This document shows positions 17,279 to 26,256 of a stretch of 64,000 bases of DNA, piece after piece. The stretch lies in the NCBI GenBank assembly GCA_016719165.1, contig JADKAJ010000003.1, forward strand, positions 186,001 through 250,000. The letters are read 5' to 3'. Made by a program: the position numbers and the translations under genes. Every line of letters starts with the position of its first letter. The first letter of the stretch is position 1. The DNA comes from Chitinophagaceae bacterium. GTDB lineage: Bacteria; Bacteroidota; Bacteroidia; Chitinophagales; Chitinophagaceae. Below the pieces are notes generated by a model. That model did not search any database. It was not told where the DNA came from and saw nothing but the letters and a program-made list of their open reading frames with translations.

Positions 17279-18328
17279 TTATACAACTCTTTCTGCTAAA
17301 AGTTGTTTTATTATTGTTTCCAGTTCTTTTACTCTTTTCTCTAACTCAGGTAAGTTGCGTGCCATGGATTGGCTCCGGATCGCCTTGTTATACTCATAAG
17401 CCGGTGATCCGGTAACAGCGGTGTTAGGCGTTTTCAGCGATTTGCCTAAACCGGCCTGTGCATTGATCTTAGAACCATCGGCAACATGAAGGTGGCCTGC
17501 AAGGCCGGCCTGGCCTCCAATCATAACACCATTTCCAATCTTAGTACTGCCGCTGATACCCGCTTGTGCGGCAATGACTGTACTGTTTCCCACTTCTACA
17601 TTATGTGCTATCTGAATAAGGTTGTCCAGTTTAGCACCGCTTTTGATCAATGTGGAGCCAATAGTGGCCCGGTCGATAGTAGTATTTGATCCTATTTCTA
17701 CATTATCCTCTATCACCACATTACCGATCTGCGGCACTTTAATAAAACTTCCATCTGCTTGTGGCGCAAAACCAAAACCGTCGCTGCCGATAACAGTTCC
17801 GGCGTGGATAATTACATTGTTACCCACTTTACAATCATGATAGATCTTCACACCGGGATGTAAAATGCTGTTTTCGCCTAGCGTTACATTATCTCCTACA
17901 TATACATTGGGATAAATCTTGGTGTTATTTCCCACAACTACATTTTCTCCCAGGTAGGCAAATGCACCGATGAAGACATTTTGGCCATAAGTGGCTGTTG
18001 GAGCAATAAAAACTGGTTGCTGGATGCCACTTAATTGCTGCTGTTTTATCTCCTGGTATTTACTGAGCAATGTAGCGAATGCTGTATACGCATCCGGCAC
18101 CCGGATAAGTGTGGCATTAACGGGTTGTTTAGCTTCAAAATTTTCATTGACAATAATCACAGAAGCCTTGGTGCTGTATAAATAATCTTCGTATTTGGGG
18201 TTAGCTAAAAAACTAAGTTGACCTTCTTTGGCTTCTTCAATCTTTCCAAAAGAGTTTACCGTTGTATTTGGATCGCCTTCTATTTTACCCTTAACGATTA
18301 GGGCTATTTGTGCAGCAGGGAATTGCAT
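17279..18328 (-). CDS. lpxD: UDP-3-O-(3-hydroxyacyl)glucosamine N-acyltransferase
   Basis: LpxD adds the second acyl chain in lipid A assembly, using an acyl-ACP donor, and works as a trimer. The 349-aa product has the LpxD N-terminal domain (FGKIEEAKEGQLSFLANPKY). A long left-handed beta-helix of hexapeptide repeats follows, including GTVIGSDGFGFAP and the catalytic-His region LIQIAHNVEVG, then a C-terminal helix (LEKRVKELETIIKQLL). I place the start at the ATG at 18328 (MQFPAAQIALIVKGK), where the family begins. An upstream in-frame ATG at 18406 would add 26 residues with no family support. It lies 85 bp after the HD gene stop. Confidence 0.93.
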   Translation of the reverse strand: MQFPAAQIALIVKGKIEGDPNTTVNSFGKIEEAKEGQLSFLANPKYEDYLYSTKASVIIVNENFEAKQPVNATLIRVPDAYTAFATLLSKYQEIKQQQLSGIQQPVFIAPTATYGQNVFIGAFAYLGENVVVGNNTKIYPNVYVGDNVTLGENSILHPGVKIYHDCKVGNNVIIHAGTVIGSDGFGFAPQADGSFIKVPQIGNVVIEDNVEIGSNTTIDRATIGSTLIKSGAKLDNLIQIAHNVEVGNSTVIAAQAGISGSTKIGNGVMIGGQAGLAGHLHVADGSKINAQAGLGKSLKTPNTAVTGSPAYEYNKAIRSQSMARNLPELEKRVKELETIIKQLLAERVV

Positions 18329-18339
18329 GAATTTATAAG

Positions 18340-18412
18340 CTTTAAGTTTTAAAACTGAGATTGAGCAACAGCCTGGTTTTTCAGGCGTATAGCTCAAGGC
18401 TCTCAACGCTCA
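18340..18412. repeat. Heptad-like spacer with small hairpin between the HD gene and lpxD
   Basis: The HD-lpxD spacer holds a short hairpin (GCCTG/CAGGC near 18370-18385) followed by a run that fits a 7-nt phase (GCTCAAG, GCTCTCA, ACGCTCA, ACTATCT). Compare the spacers at 26221 and 52438. The function is unknown. Confidence 0.35.
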
Positions 18413-18413
18413 A

Positions 18414-19628
18414 CTATCTCATATAACAAATGTAATATTTTTTAACAGTGCCGCTCAGGTTATGCTGAATCAGTGCATTATCTACTTTTGAAATATCTTT
18501 AATTGATCCGTCTTTGAATAAAATATTGATCCGCTCGTCCCCTGGGTTATATGTTGTATTGCTGGCTTCACCGGTAAATACAAAATAATCCACTTCCTTT
18601 TCACTGATCTCAAGTTTGATACAAGCTTCTTTTTTTTTCTGATTTACAAATTGCTCATCAAAAGGTTCGGCCTGTAATTTTACTTTCAGCAATTTTCGTT
18701 CCACTAAATAACGGCATAGTGTGGCCAATATTTTATCCTGGTGATGGCACCAATTCTTAATTGTAGCCATCACATCATGGTCGTCCAGACGGCAAAAAGT
18801 ATCTAAATGCTGCTCGATTGATGAATCTGGTTCTGAATTTTGTAAAAAGAAATCAAGTTCATTGGATGCTGCAGCCACTTTTTCACCTTTTGCAATCAGT
18901 TCATTGGCCCGCCGGATAATCTTTACGAGCATCATTTCAGCACTTACCACCGTTTTATGCAGGTACACCTGCCAGTACATAAGACGGCGGCTTACCAGGA
19001 ATTTTTCAATAGAATAAATGGCTTTTTCTTCTACCACCAGGTTACCGTCTTTCACGGTCAGCATTTTGATGATACGATCGTAGCCGATGACTCCTTCGGC
19101 CACACCGGTAAAAAAACTATCCCGGTTGAGGTAGTCCATTCTGTCCACATCCAGCTGACCGGAAACCAGCTGGTGGAGAAATTTTTTAGAATGTTTGTTG
19201 GTGAAAATTTCAATAGCAATTGCCAGCTGCCCGTTCAACTCACTATTGAGTTTTTGCATAAGCAACAATGAAATGGTTTCATGGTGTACATTTTTTATCA
19301 ACTCATTTTCCAGTGCATGGGAAAAGGGGCCATGCCCAATATCATGTAATAGAATTGCTACTTTAGCTGCTAGTTCTTCTTCAGCAGAAATTTCAATGCT
19401 TTTACTCTTTAATTCGCCCAGTGCCATGCACATCAAATGATAGGCACCGAGGGAGTGGTGCAGTCTCGAATGTACGGCACCGGGATATACCAGGTGTGCA
19501 AATGCCATCTGGTGAATATTACGCAACCGCTGGTAAACAGGATGAGAGATAATTTGCAATATCAGCGGATGATCAATGGTAATAAAACCATATACCGGGT
19601 CGTTTATGATTTTGCGGACGCTGGGCAT
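18414..19628 (-). CDS. HD-domain phosphohydrolase (SAMHD1/dGTPase-like)
   Basis: This 404-aa protein has an N-terminal HD hydrolase domain. VYPGAVHSRLHHSLGAYHL supplies the first His, LLHDIGHGPFSHALE the HD pair and its neighbours, and VDRMDYLNRDSFFTG the late metal-ligand Asp. The start DPVYGFITIDHPLILQII matches the YdhJ/SAMHD1-like group, whose characterised members are (deoxy)nucleoside triphosphate phosphohydrolases. The actual substrate here is unknown. The C-terminal ~150 residues are less conserved. It precedes lpxD on the same strand, an order that recurs in Bacteroidota in my experience. It is divergent from porX, with a TACATTTG -7 element 39 bp upstream. Confidence 0.85.
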   Translation of the reverse strand: MPSVRKIINDPVYGFITIDHPLILQIISHPVYQRLRNIHQMAFAHLVYPGAVHSRLHHSLGAYHLMCMALGELKSKSIEISAEEELAAKVAILLHDIGHGPFSHALENELIKNVHHETISLLLMQKLNSELNGQLAIAIEIFTNKHSKKFLHQLVSGQLDVDRMDYLNRDSFFTGVAEGVIGYDRIIKMLTVKDGNLVVEEKAIYSIEKFLVSRRLMYWQVYLHKTVVSAEMMLVKIIRRANELIAKGEKVAAASNELDFFLQNSEPDSSIEQHLDTFCRLDDHDVMATIKNWCHHQDKILATLCRYLVERKLLKVKLQAEPFDEQFVNQKKKEACIKLEISEKEVDYFVFTGEASNTTYNPGDERINILFKDGSIKDISKVDNALIQHNLSGTVKKYYICYMR

Positions 19629-19666
19629 TGTTGGGGTTTTGTTAAAGGCCCGGAAAGGGCAGGCGG

Positions 19667-19674
19667 CAAATGTA
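19667..19674 (-). promoter_or_regulatory. -7 promoter element for the HD hydrolase gene
   Basis: Minus-strand TACATTTG, a full TAnnTTTG match, about 39 bp before the ATG at 19628. It lies in the 127-bp divergent region shared with porX. Confidence 0.5.
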
Positions 19675-19755
19675 CAAAGGGAGAAATTAAAAAGCTATTT
19701 TTACCACATTCAGGCCTTATTGGCAGACAGGTCACACTTTTAATCAATCTTAAGA

Positions 19756-21312
19756 ATGGCAGTAGCAAAAATAATCTGGGTAGATGACGAAATAGAAAGC
19801 CTTCAATCTCAGAAACTTTTTCTGGAGAATAAAGGATATGAAGTACAAACTTTTACTAACGGGTTTGATGCGATTGACTATGTGAAGGAAAATCCTGTTG
19901 ATGTGGTACTGATAGATGAAAGCATGCCGGGTATTACCGGGTTAGAGACTTTAGCTAAAATTAAAGAGATAAATCAATCGTTACCGGTTGTATTGATCAC
20001 TAAAAATGAAACTGAGAACCTGATGGATGATGCGATTGGTTCGCAGATTAGTGACTACCTTATTAAACCGGTCAATCCTAACCAGGTATGGTTGAGTTTG
20101 AAGAAGATAATTGATAACAGAAGATTGGTAGCAGAAAAGACCACTACGGCTTATCAACAGCAGTTTCGCCATCTCTTTACTGCACTGAATAGTAACCCTG
20201 ATTATAATGAGTGGATGGATATTTATAAAAAGCTGGTGTTTTGGGAATTGGAAATGGAAAAGAGTGACAGCCCGGAAATGCAGGAGATACTGCAAAATCA
20301 GAAAAGCGAAGCCAATACTGAGTTTTTTAAATTTGTTTCAAAGAATTACGCCAGCTGGGTTTCGCCAAAAAGTACAGATGGCCCGGTGATGAGCCATACA
20401 TTATTAAAATTTAAAGTGCTGCCACATCTGGAAAAAGGGACACCCCTCTTTTTTATATTGATTGACAATTTAAGGTTTGACCAATGGAAGGCTATACAAC
20501 CCATTTTTGCTGAAAGCTTCCGCATACTGGAGGAAGAAAGTTTTTACAGCATATTGCCAACCGCTACACAATATTGCCGTAATGCCATCTTTGCGGGACT
20601 AATGCCGGTTGAAATTGAAAAACAGTTTCCGTTGCAATGGAAAAATGATGAAGAAGAAGGCGGAAAAAATTTGCATGAAGAAGAATTTTTCCGGGCTCAG
20701 CTGAAACGATTAGGTAAAAATGACCTGAAAGTATCATATACCAAAGTAGTGAACAACCAGGCAGGCTTGGACCTGGTAAATAACATTCATAACCTCCTGA
20801 ACAATGATATCAACGTCATTGTCTACAATTTTGTAGACATGCTGAGCCATGCCCGTACAGAAATGGAAGTGCTGAAGGAACTGGCCGGTGATGAAATGAG
20901 TTACCGTAGCATCACGGCTTCCTGGTTTGAGCATTCACCACTGCACCAGGCTTTAAAAAAGGTCGCTGATAAGAATATAAAGTTAGTATTAGCTACGGAC
21001 CACGGCAGTGTAAGAGTGAAAACACCATTTAAAGTGGTGGGAGATAAACAAACAACCACGAATCTTCGCTACAAACATGGCCGTAATCTGAATTATGAAC
21101 CAAAGGAGGTATTAGCTTTCCGTGACCCAAGAGAGGCGGGTTTGCCGGTACCCACTATTAACTCATCTTTCATTTTTGCAAAAGAAGACAGCTTTCTGTG
21201 CTACCCCAACAACTACAATTATTATGTGAATTATTACCGTAATACTTTTCAGCATGGTGGAGTGAGCCTGGAGGAAATGATAGTTCCGGTTATAAAGATG
21301 CAGAGCAGGTAA
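19756..21312 (+). CDS. porX: PorX-type response regulator with PglZ/alkaline-phosphatase-like domain (T9SS regulator)
   Basis: This 518-aa regulator has a CheY-like receiver with the acidic pair D10-D11, phospho-acceptor D54 (VVLIDESMPG) and the conserved Lys in SDYLIKPVNP. A helical linker follows, then a PglZ-type alkaline-phosphatase-superfamily domain from about residue 160 (FFILIDNLRFDQW, VIVYNFVDMLSHART, LATDHGSVRV). This architecture defines PorX, the two-component element that controls T9SS gene expression together with PorY and SigP in Porphyromonas; its effector domain has been reported to have phosphodiesterase activity on oligonucleotide-type substrates. The link to the T9SS cargo genes at 5974 and 55520 is inference. 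The gene is divergent from the HD hydrolase gene, and no PorY-like kinase is adjacent. Confidence 0.9.
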   Translation: MAVAKIIWVDDEIESLQSQKLFLENKGYEVQTFTNGFDAIDYVKENPVDVVLIDESMPGITGLETLAKIKEINQSLPVVLITKNETENLMDDAIGSQISDYLIKPVNPNQVWLSLKKIIDNRRLVAEKTTTAYQQQFRHLFTALNSNPDYNEWMDIYKKLVFWELEMEKSDSPEMQEILQNQKSEANTEFFKFVSKNYASWVSPKSTDGPVMSHTLLKFKVLPHLEKGTPLFFILIDNLRFDQWKAIQPIFAESFRILEEESFYSILPTATQYCRNAIFAGLMPVEIEKQFPLQWKNDEEEGGKNLHEEEFFRAQLKRLGKNDLKVSYTKVVNNQAGLDLVNNIHNLLNNDINVIVYNFVDMLSHARTEMEVLKELAGDEMSYRSITASWFEHSPLHQALKKVADKNIKLVLATDHGSVRVKTPFKVVGDKQTTTNLRYKHGRNLNYEPKEVLAFRDPREAGLPVPTINSSFIFAKEDSFLCYPNNYNYYVNYYRNTFQHGGVSLEEMIVPVIKMQSR

Positions 21313-21425
21313 GCAGATGGTCTGTGATGAATAGTTAATGCGATGTGGAAAATATTAATTGATATTAGCCATTTCGCCGTCAAGAGTAATTTACCTTTGA
21401 AAAAAATCACTTTTGACTATTTACT

Positions 21426-21707
21426 ATGAAATATACTCAAACCACCCTAGATAAATTAGAAGCAATACCAGAGGAGGCGGGTTACGTACTTCGCTATGAA
21501 AGGGGTACTTTCCAGAGCGGTTATTGTATACTTGAATCCAAAAAAGTGGTTGTATTAAATAAGTTTTTGCAAATCGAAGGCCGCATCAATACGCTGATAG
21601 ACCTGATCCCACAGTTGGAGATTAATACTGAATTACTGACAGAGGAGTCCAAAAAATTGTATACAGGTATCATTTCCAAACTCGAGAAGGAGGAAAATGG
21701 TAATTAG
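21426..21707 (+). CDS. Conserved Bacteroidota protein of unknown function (93 aa)
   Basis: This short soluble protein (start MKYTQTTLDKLEAI) contains a YVLRYERGTFQSGYCIL segment, a VVVLNKFLQIEGR segment and a charged C-terminal helix (KLYTGIISKLEKEENGN). It has no signal peptide or metal motif. The two beta-rich central stretches followed by a helix suggest a small alpha/beta fold. I believe similar sequences occur widely in Bacteroidota, but I know of no assigned function. It lies 113 bp after porX and 75 bp before the MBL hydrolase gene, in the same direction. Confidence 0.75.
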   Translation: MKYTQTTLDKLEAIPEEAGYVLRYERGTFQSGYCILESKKVVVLNKFLQIEGRINTLIDLIPQLEINTELLTEESKKLYTGIISKLEKEENGN

Positions 21708-21782
21708 AGTAATTTTTTAATCAGGGGGATTAAGTTAATTGAATCCGCTCCTGATACCTGATTAACTAATTAACTTTACCCT

Positions 21783-22562
21783 GTGATTTGCCCTCCTTTA
21801 AAAATAACATTTCTTGGTACAGGCACCAGCAGTGGTGTTCCTATGATCGGTTGTGATTGCGAGGTTTGCACTTCTTCAGATGAAAAAGATAAGCGGCTCC
21901 GTTCAAGTATTCTTGTCCAGTCAGCCAAAACAACTTTGGTGGTAGATACAGGTCCTGATTTTCGTTACCAAATGCTTCGCCAGAAGGTTAAAAAATTGGA
22001 TGCGGTAGTTTTTACCCATCCACACAAAGACCACCTGGCGGGATTGGATGACGTAAGGGCTTATAATTTTTTTACTAAAAGGCATATAGACATTTATGCT
22101 GATTCACTGACAGAAGAAGCTGTAAGAAGAGATTTTTATTATGCTTTTACTGATACCAAGTATCCAGGTATACCTGAATTAAACCTTAATACGATTTCTT
22201 CTGAACCATTTGTGGTTGGAGATATTCCTGTCACACCGGTTTCGGTATGGCATTTAAAGATGCCGGTGCTTGGTTTTCGGTTTGGTAAGTTTACTTATAT
22301 CACTGATGCTAACCGGATTGATGATAAAGAGTTGGAAAGAATAAGAGGCAGTGAAGTATTAGTATTAAATGCCCTTCGCAAACAAAAGCACATTTCCCAT
22401 TTCACACTTGAAGAGGCAATTGAAGTAGTGCAGGAATTAAAAATTCCGACAGCCTATTTCACCCATATGTCACACCAGATCGGGCTACATGCTGAAATTG
22501 AAGCTGAATTGCCTGATAATATCCACCTGGCTTACGATGGATTGGAACTTGATTTTAAATAA
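21783..22562 (+). CDS. PhnP-like metallo-beta-lactamase-fold hydrolase
   Basis: This 259-aa protein starts at a GTG; no ATG lies upstream of the conserved LKITFLGTGTSSGVP segment. It carries the metal-binding THPHKDHLAGLDD motif (HxHxDH) near residue 80, a second-site Asp in FTYITDANRI and a late His in YFTHMSHQIG. The CDCEVC knuckle near residue 25 resembles the structural zinc site of PhnP, the cyclic-phosphate phosphodiesterase of phosphonate metabolism. No phosphonate genes are nearby, so in this setting it is probably a phosphodiesterase of unknown substrate. A hairpin (22671-22704) lies downstream. Confidence 0.8.
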   Translation: MICPPLKITFLGTGTSSGVPMIGCDCEVCTSSDEKDKRLRSSILVQSAKTTLVVDTGPDFRYQMLRQKVKKLDAVVFTHPHKDHLAGLDDVRAYNFFTKRHIDIYADSLTEEAVRRDFYYAFTDTKYPGIPELNLNTISSEPFVVGDIPVTPVSVWHLKMPVLGFRFGKFTYITDANRIDDKELERIRGSEVLVLNALRKQKHISHFTLEEAIEVVQELKIPTAYFTHMSHQIGLHAEIEAELPDNIHLAYDGLELDFK

Positions 22563-22670
22563 GAAGGCATAGTTGAAAAATTTCTTTGCACTAACACTTG
22601 TTAGTTTTGTGAAATTTCCATTATCTTGCACCTGCCTTTAACGAATGCTTGCTTTTGATCTCAAGGCCTA

Positions 22671-22704
22671 AACTGTGCCACCCCTTACCGGGAGTGGCAC
22701 AGTT
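22671..22704. other. 11-bp hairpin between the MBL and acyl-CoA dehydrogenase genes
   Basis: AACTGTGCCAC (22671-22681) pairs perfectly with GTGGCACAGTT (22694-22704) around a 12-nt loop. No T-run follows on either strand, so it is either a weak terminator or a structured leader element 33 bp before the acyl-CoA dehydrogenase ATG. Confidence 0.6.
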
Positions 22705-22736
22705 ATTAAATGACAATAACAACGATTTAAATACAT

Positions 22737-23876
22737 ATGAATTTTCAGTCAGCTGAACTTACACAACAGGTCGCACAGACAGCAAGAGATTTTGCACAAC
22801 AGCATATCAAACCACATGTGATGGAGTGGGATGAAAGCCAGGAGTTCCCAGTTCATATATTTAAGGAACTGGGTAAACTGGGTATGATGGGTGTACTGGT
22901 GCCGCATGAATATGGTGGCGCCGGACTCACTTATTTTGAGTATAAAACAATTATTGAAGAGATAGCCAAAGTTTGCGGATCAATAGGTTTGAGTGTAGCA
23001 GCACATAATTCTTTGTGCACAGGACATATATTATCGTTTGCCAGCGAGGAGCAAAAGAAAAAATGGTTACCGAAATTGGCGACAGCTGAATGGATAGGAG
23101 CCTGGGGATTGACCGAAGCTAATACCGGCAGTGATGCAGGTAACATGAAATGCACAGCAGTGAAAGATGGTAATGATTGGGTGATCAGCGGTACCAAAAA
23201 CTGGATCACTCATGGTAAGAGTGGTGATGTTGCCGTGGTGATCTGCCGTACTGGTGAACCAAGAGCAAAAAACAACTCCACCACCTTTGTAGTTGAAAAA
23301 GGAACAGCTGGTTTCAGTGCAGGCAAAAAAGAAAATAAATTGGGAATGCGGGCCAGTGAAACGGCTGAAATGGTCTTTGATAATTGCCGTATACCGGATA
23401 CGAACAGGTTGGGTGAAGTGGGAGATGGTTTTAAACAAGCCATGAAAGTATTGGATGGGGGCCGGATTTCTATCGCCTCTCTTTCATTGGGTATTGCCAA
23501 AGGTGCATATGAAGCGGCATTGAAATATTCGCAGGAACGATACCAGTTTGATAAACCGATTTCCTCTTTCCAGGGCATATCGTTTAAGTTAGCAGATATG
23601 GCCACAGAAATTGCAGCAGCAGAACTTCTGACATTACAAGCCTGTGATTTAAAGAACCGCCACCTGCCGATGACCAAAGAAGCAGCCATGGCTAAATACT
23701 ATGCCAGTGAAGTCGCTGTAAGAGTAGCAAATGATGCTGTACAGGTATTTGGCGGGTATGGTTATACCAAAGATTTTCCGGTAGAGAAACATTATCGGGA
23801 TGCAAAGCTTTGTACTATTGGTGAGGGTACAAGTGAGATACAGAAGCTGGTTATATCGAGAGAAGTTTTGAAGTAA
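22737..23876 (+). CDS. Acyl-CoA dehydrogenase
   Basis: This FAD enzyme catalyses the alpha,beta-dehydrogenation of acyl-CoA and passes electrons to ETF. The 379-aa length fits short-chain or branched-chain acyl-CoA dehydrogenases. The visible signatures are GAWGLTEANTGSDAGN (flavin/substrate binding), VFGGYGYTKDFPVEKHYRD, and IGEGTSEIQ near residue 364, in which the first Glu is the position of the catalytic base in short-chain members. Chain-length specificity cannot be set from sequence. There is no ETF gene nearby. A hairpin lies in its leader. Confidence 0.92.
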   Translation: MNFQSAELTQQVAQTARDFAQQHIKPHVMEWDESQEFPVHIFKELGKLGMMGVLVPHEYGGAGLTYFEYKTIIEEIAKVCGSIGLSVAAHNSLCTGHILSFASEEQKKKWLPKLATAEWIGAWGLTEANTGSDAGNMKCTAVKDGNDWVISGTKNWITHGKSGDVAVVICRTGEPRAKNNSTTFVVEKGTAGFSAGKKENKLGMRASETAEMVFDNCRIPDTNRLGEVGDGFKQAMKVLDGGRISIASLSLGIAKGAYEAALKYSQERYQFDKPISSFQGISFKLADMATEIAAAELLTLQACDLKNRHLPMTKEAAMAKYYASEVAVRVANDAVQVFGGYGYTKDFPVEKHYRDAKLCTIGEGTSEIQKLVISREVLK

Positions 23877-23945
23877 TATTCAGTAAAGCTTTATAAGGTG
23901 AACCTGTAAAAAATAATGGCTTAGTGGCGCTGTTTAAGTAAAGTC

Positions 23946-25751
23946 TTATTTCACTTCCTGCATATCTACCAGCTTTTTATAGAAACCATTTTGTGCCAGC
24001 AGCTGTTCATGGTTTCCTCTTTCAACAATTTTTCCTTTTTGCAATACAATGATCTCATCTGCATGCCGGATAGTCGAGAGGCGATGTGCAATGACAATGC
24101 TGGTTCGGTTCTGCATCATATTATTAATGGCGTCCTGTACCAACCTTTCACTTTCAGTATCAAGAGAAGAGGTGGCTTCATCCAGGATCAGGATCGGTGG
24201 GTTTTTTAATACAGCACGGGCAATGGTCAACCGTTGTCTTTCCCCACCACTTAGTTTGCTGCCCCTGTCACCGATATTACTGTTATATCCTCCCTCTTTT
24301 TTGATGATAAACTCATGGGCATTGGCAATTTTTGCTGCTTCATGAATTTGTTCTTCTGTTGCGCCCTGCTGGCCTAAAGCGATGTTATTGCCAATAGTAT
24401 CATTAAATAAAATAGGTTCCTGTGTTACGATACTCATCAGGCTGCGTACAGAATGTAACGAGTAGTCTTTTATATTGATGCCATCGATCAGTACTTCACC
24501 GCCTGTTACATCATGAAATCTTGGTACCAGGTCGGCCAGTGTGGATTTGCCAGCCCCGGAGGAACCAACCAGTGCAATGGTTTGGCCTTTTTTGACGGTA
24601 AGATTGATGTTATCCAGTATCATAGCATCGTCATAAGCAAAACTTACATTCCTGAATTCAATCTTGTCTGTAAAAGCAGGAAGAAGTCTCCCTTTTGGAT
24701 TGTCGTCTACAGTAATGGGTGTTTTCAGTACTTCTTCAATACGATTTATAGCAGCAGCCCCTTTCCGCATATTGCTGAAAGAAGTGGATAATGCCTTGGC
24801 AGGGTTTATAATATTATAGAAAATACCGAGAAAGCCTAAAAAAGCAGATGCTTCCAATAATTGATTTTGTAAAACCAAACGTCCGCCATAATACAATACA
24901 GCAGTAAAAAGTACCACTCCCATCACTTCAGATAAAGGGGAAGCAAGATCTCTCCGGTAGCTGATTTTATTTTTTGAATACAGCAATTCTTCATTGCTTT
25001 TAAAAAACTTCGATCGTAATACTTTTTCAATATTAAAAGCTTTGATAACTCTTAACCCTCCCAATGTTTCATCGAGTGTTGAAAGTGTTTCACCATATTT
25101 ATTGGCTACATCCTGCGAATGTTTTTTCAGGGATTTGGTAACCCGGCCAATTACAAGGCCTAATACGGGAATAAGTATGAGAATAAATAAAGTTAACTGT
25201 ACGCTGATAAGGAAGAGTACGGTAAGGGTGACTATAATAGTCATCGGGTCCCTGATCCATCCTTCCAGTGTACCAACAACGGAGCTTTCCACTTCACTAA
25301 CATCATTGGTCATACGACTCATCAGGTCACCTTTTCTCTTTTCATTAAAGAAACCAATAGGCAACCGGAGTACTTTGTCGTACAGGTCTTCCCGTAATTG
25401 ATTAACAATTCTGTTTTTTAATGGGTTGAGTACATAGTACGATAGATAAAGGAATACATTTTTTAATGCAATGAAACTTACCATCAGCAGACAGATCAAT
25501 CCCAGGGTGGCTATTTTGCCTCTTGTTAGAACAGAATTGTTGAGAAAATCATTTACCCACTGAATTACCGGGTTGCTGCTTTCTGCCACTAATGCAGTTT
25601 GGCTGCCTGTAAAGATCAATTGTAAAAAGGGCATCAACATTCCAATAGATACGATCGAGAAAACAATACTAAGAAGTGTAGAGAGAAAATACAGGAATAT
25701 CTTTCCTTTATAGGCTCCGAGATATTGAAAAATCCTTGAATATTGCTTCAT
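23946..25751 (-). CDS. ABC transporter, fused permease/ATPase (MsbA-like exporter)
   Basis: This is a 601-aa half-transporter expected to act as a homodimer in the inner membrane. The N-terminal ~330 residues are the type IV exporter transmembrane domain (six predicted helices) with the coupling region RLPIGFFNEKRKGDLMSRM. The ATPase domain has Walker A (GSSGAGKSTLADLV), the signature LSGGERQRLTIARA, Walker B (ILILDEATSSLD) and the H-loop (IVIAHRLSTI). In a lipid A producer such as this, an MsbA-type lipid flippase is the best guess, but other lipid or peptide exporters look alike. It is divergent from rbfA. Confidence 0.85.
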   Translation of the reverse strand: MKQYSRIFQYLGAYKGKIFLYFLSTLLSIVFSIVSIGMLMPFLQLIFTGSQTALVAESSNPVIQWVNDFLNNSVLTRGKIATLGLICLLMVSFIALKNVFLYLSYYVLNPLKNRIVNQLREDLYDKVLRLPIGFFNEKRKGDLMSRMTNDVSEVESSVVGTLEGWIRDPMTIIVTLTVLFLISVQLTLFILILIPVLGLVIGRVTKSLKKHSQDVANKYGETLSTLDETLGGLRVIKAFNIEKVLRSKFFKSNEELLYSKNKISYRRDLASPLSEVMGVVLFTAVLYYGGRLVLQNQLLEASAFLGFLGIFYNIINPAKALSTSFSNMRKGAAAINRIEEVLKTPITVDDNPKGRLLPAFTDKIEFRNVSFAYDDAMILDNINLTVKKGQTIALVGSSGAGKSTLADLVPRFHDVTGGEVLIDGINIKDYSLHSVRSLMSIVTQEPILFNDTIGNNIALGQQGATEEQIHEAAKIANAHEFIIKKEGGYNSNIGDRGSKLSGGERQRLTIARAVLKNPPILILDEATSSLDTESERLVQDAINNMMQNRTSIVIAHRLSTIRHADEIIVLQKGKIVERGNHEQLLAQNGFYKKLVDMQEVK

Positions 25752-25844
25752 GTCGTTATTTGGTAGCGTAAACGGGACAAAGTAACTAATTTTACGCCGT
25801 CATCCGATGCTTGTGCCCCGGAAGACAAAAAAAATGACTAAAAC

Positions 25845-26216
25845 ATGGAAGAAGGTAAAAGACAGAAACAAATAGCCGGATTACTGAACGAGGAGATGAA
25901 TTTTATTTTCCAGCGGCTCGGTCTTAATATGATTGACGGGGGAATGGTGTCTATTTCATCGGTAAAAGTGACACCTGATCTTCTGGAAGCAAGATTTTAC
26001 CTGAGTTTTTTCCAGGTAAAAGATATAAGTTCCGCATTAAAAAAGATCGAGGACCGTCACCATGAAATAAAAAAAGAGCTGGCGGCAAAAGTGCGGCACC
26101 AGCTTCGTAGCATTCCGGTTTTGAAATTTTTCCAGGATGACACCCTGGACCATGTTTTTAAAATGGAAGAACTATTCAAAAAGATTGAGGAAGAAAAGAA
26201 GGGAAATAACGGATAA
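25845..26216 (+). CDS. rbfA: 30S ribosome-binding factor A
   Basis: RbfA is a KH-like assembly factor that binds the 30S subunit during late 16S rRNA maturation. The 123-aa product has the family start (EEGKRQKQIAGLLNEEMNFI), the central VSISSVKVTPDLLEARFYLS strand region and the late RHQLRSIPVLKFFQDDTLD motif with the typical DxxLD ending. The length is normal. It precedes a LolC/E-type permease gene by 38 bp, probably as one transcript. Confidence 0.92.
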   Translation: MEEGKRQKQIAGLLNEEMNFIFQRLGLNMIDGGMVSISSVKVTPDLLEARFYLSFFQVKDISSALKKIEDRHHEIKKELAAKVRHQLRSIPVLKFFQDDTLDHVFKMEELFKKIEEEKKGNNG

Positions 26217-26220
26217 TAAC

Positions 26221-26256
26221 TCTTGCCAACTTGTAAACCTCTCAATTTTTCAACTT
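26221..26256. repeat. Heptad-phased spacer between rbfA and the permease gene
   Basis: The spacer reads with a rough 7-nt phase (AACTTGT, AAACCTC, TCAATTT, TTCAACT) and resembles the tig leader repeat at 52438-52495. The permease TTG start (26255) lies at its end. Confidence 0.3.
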
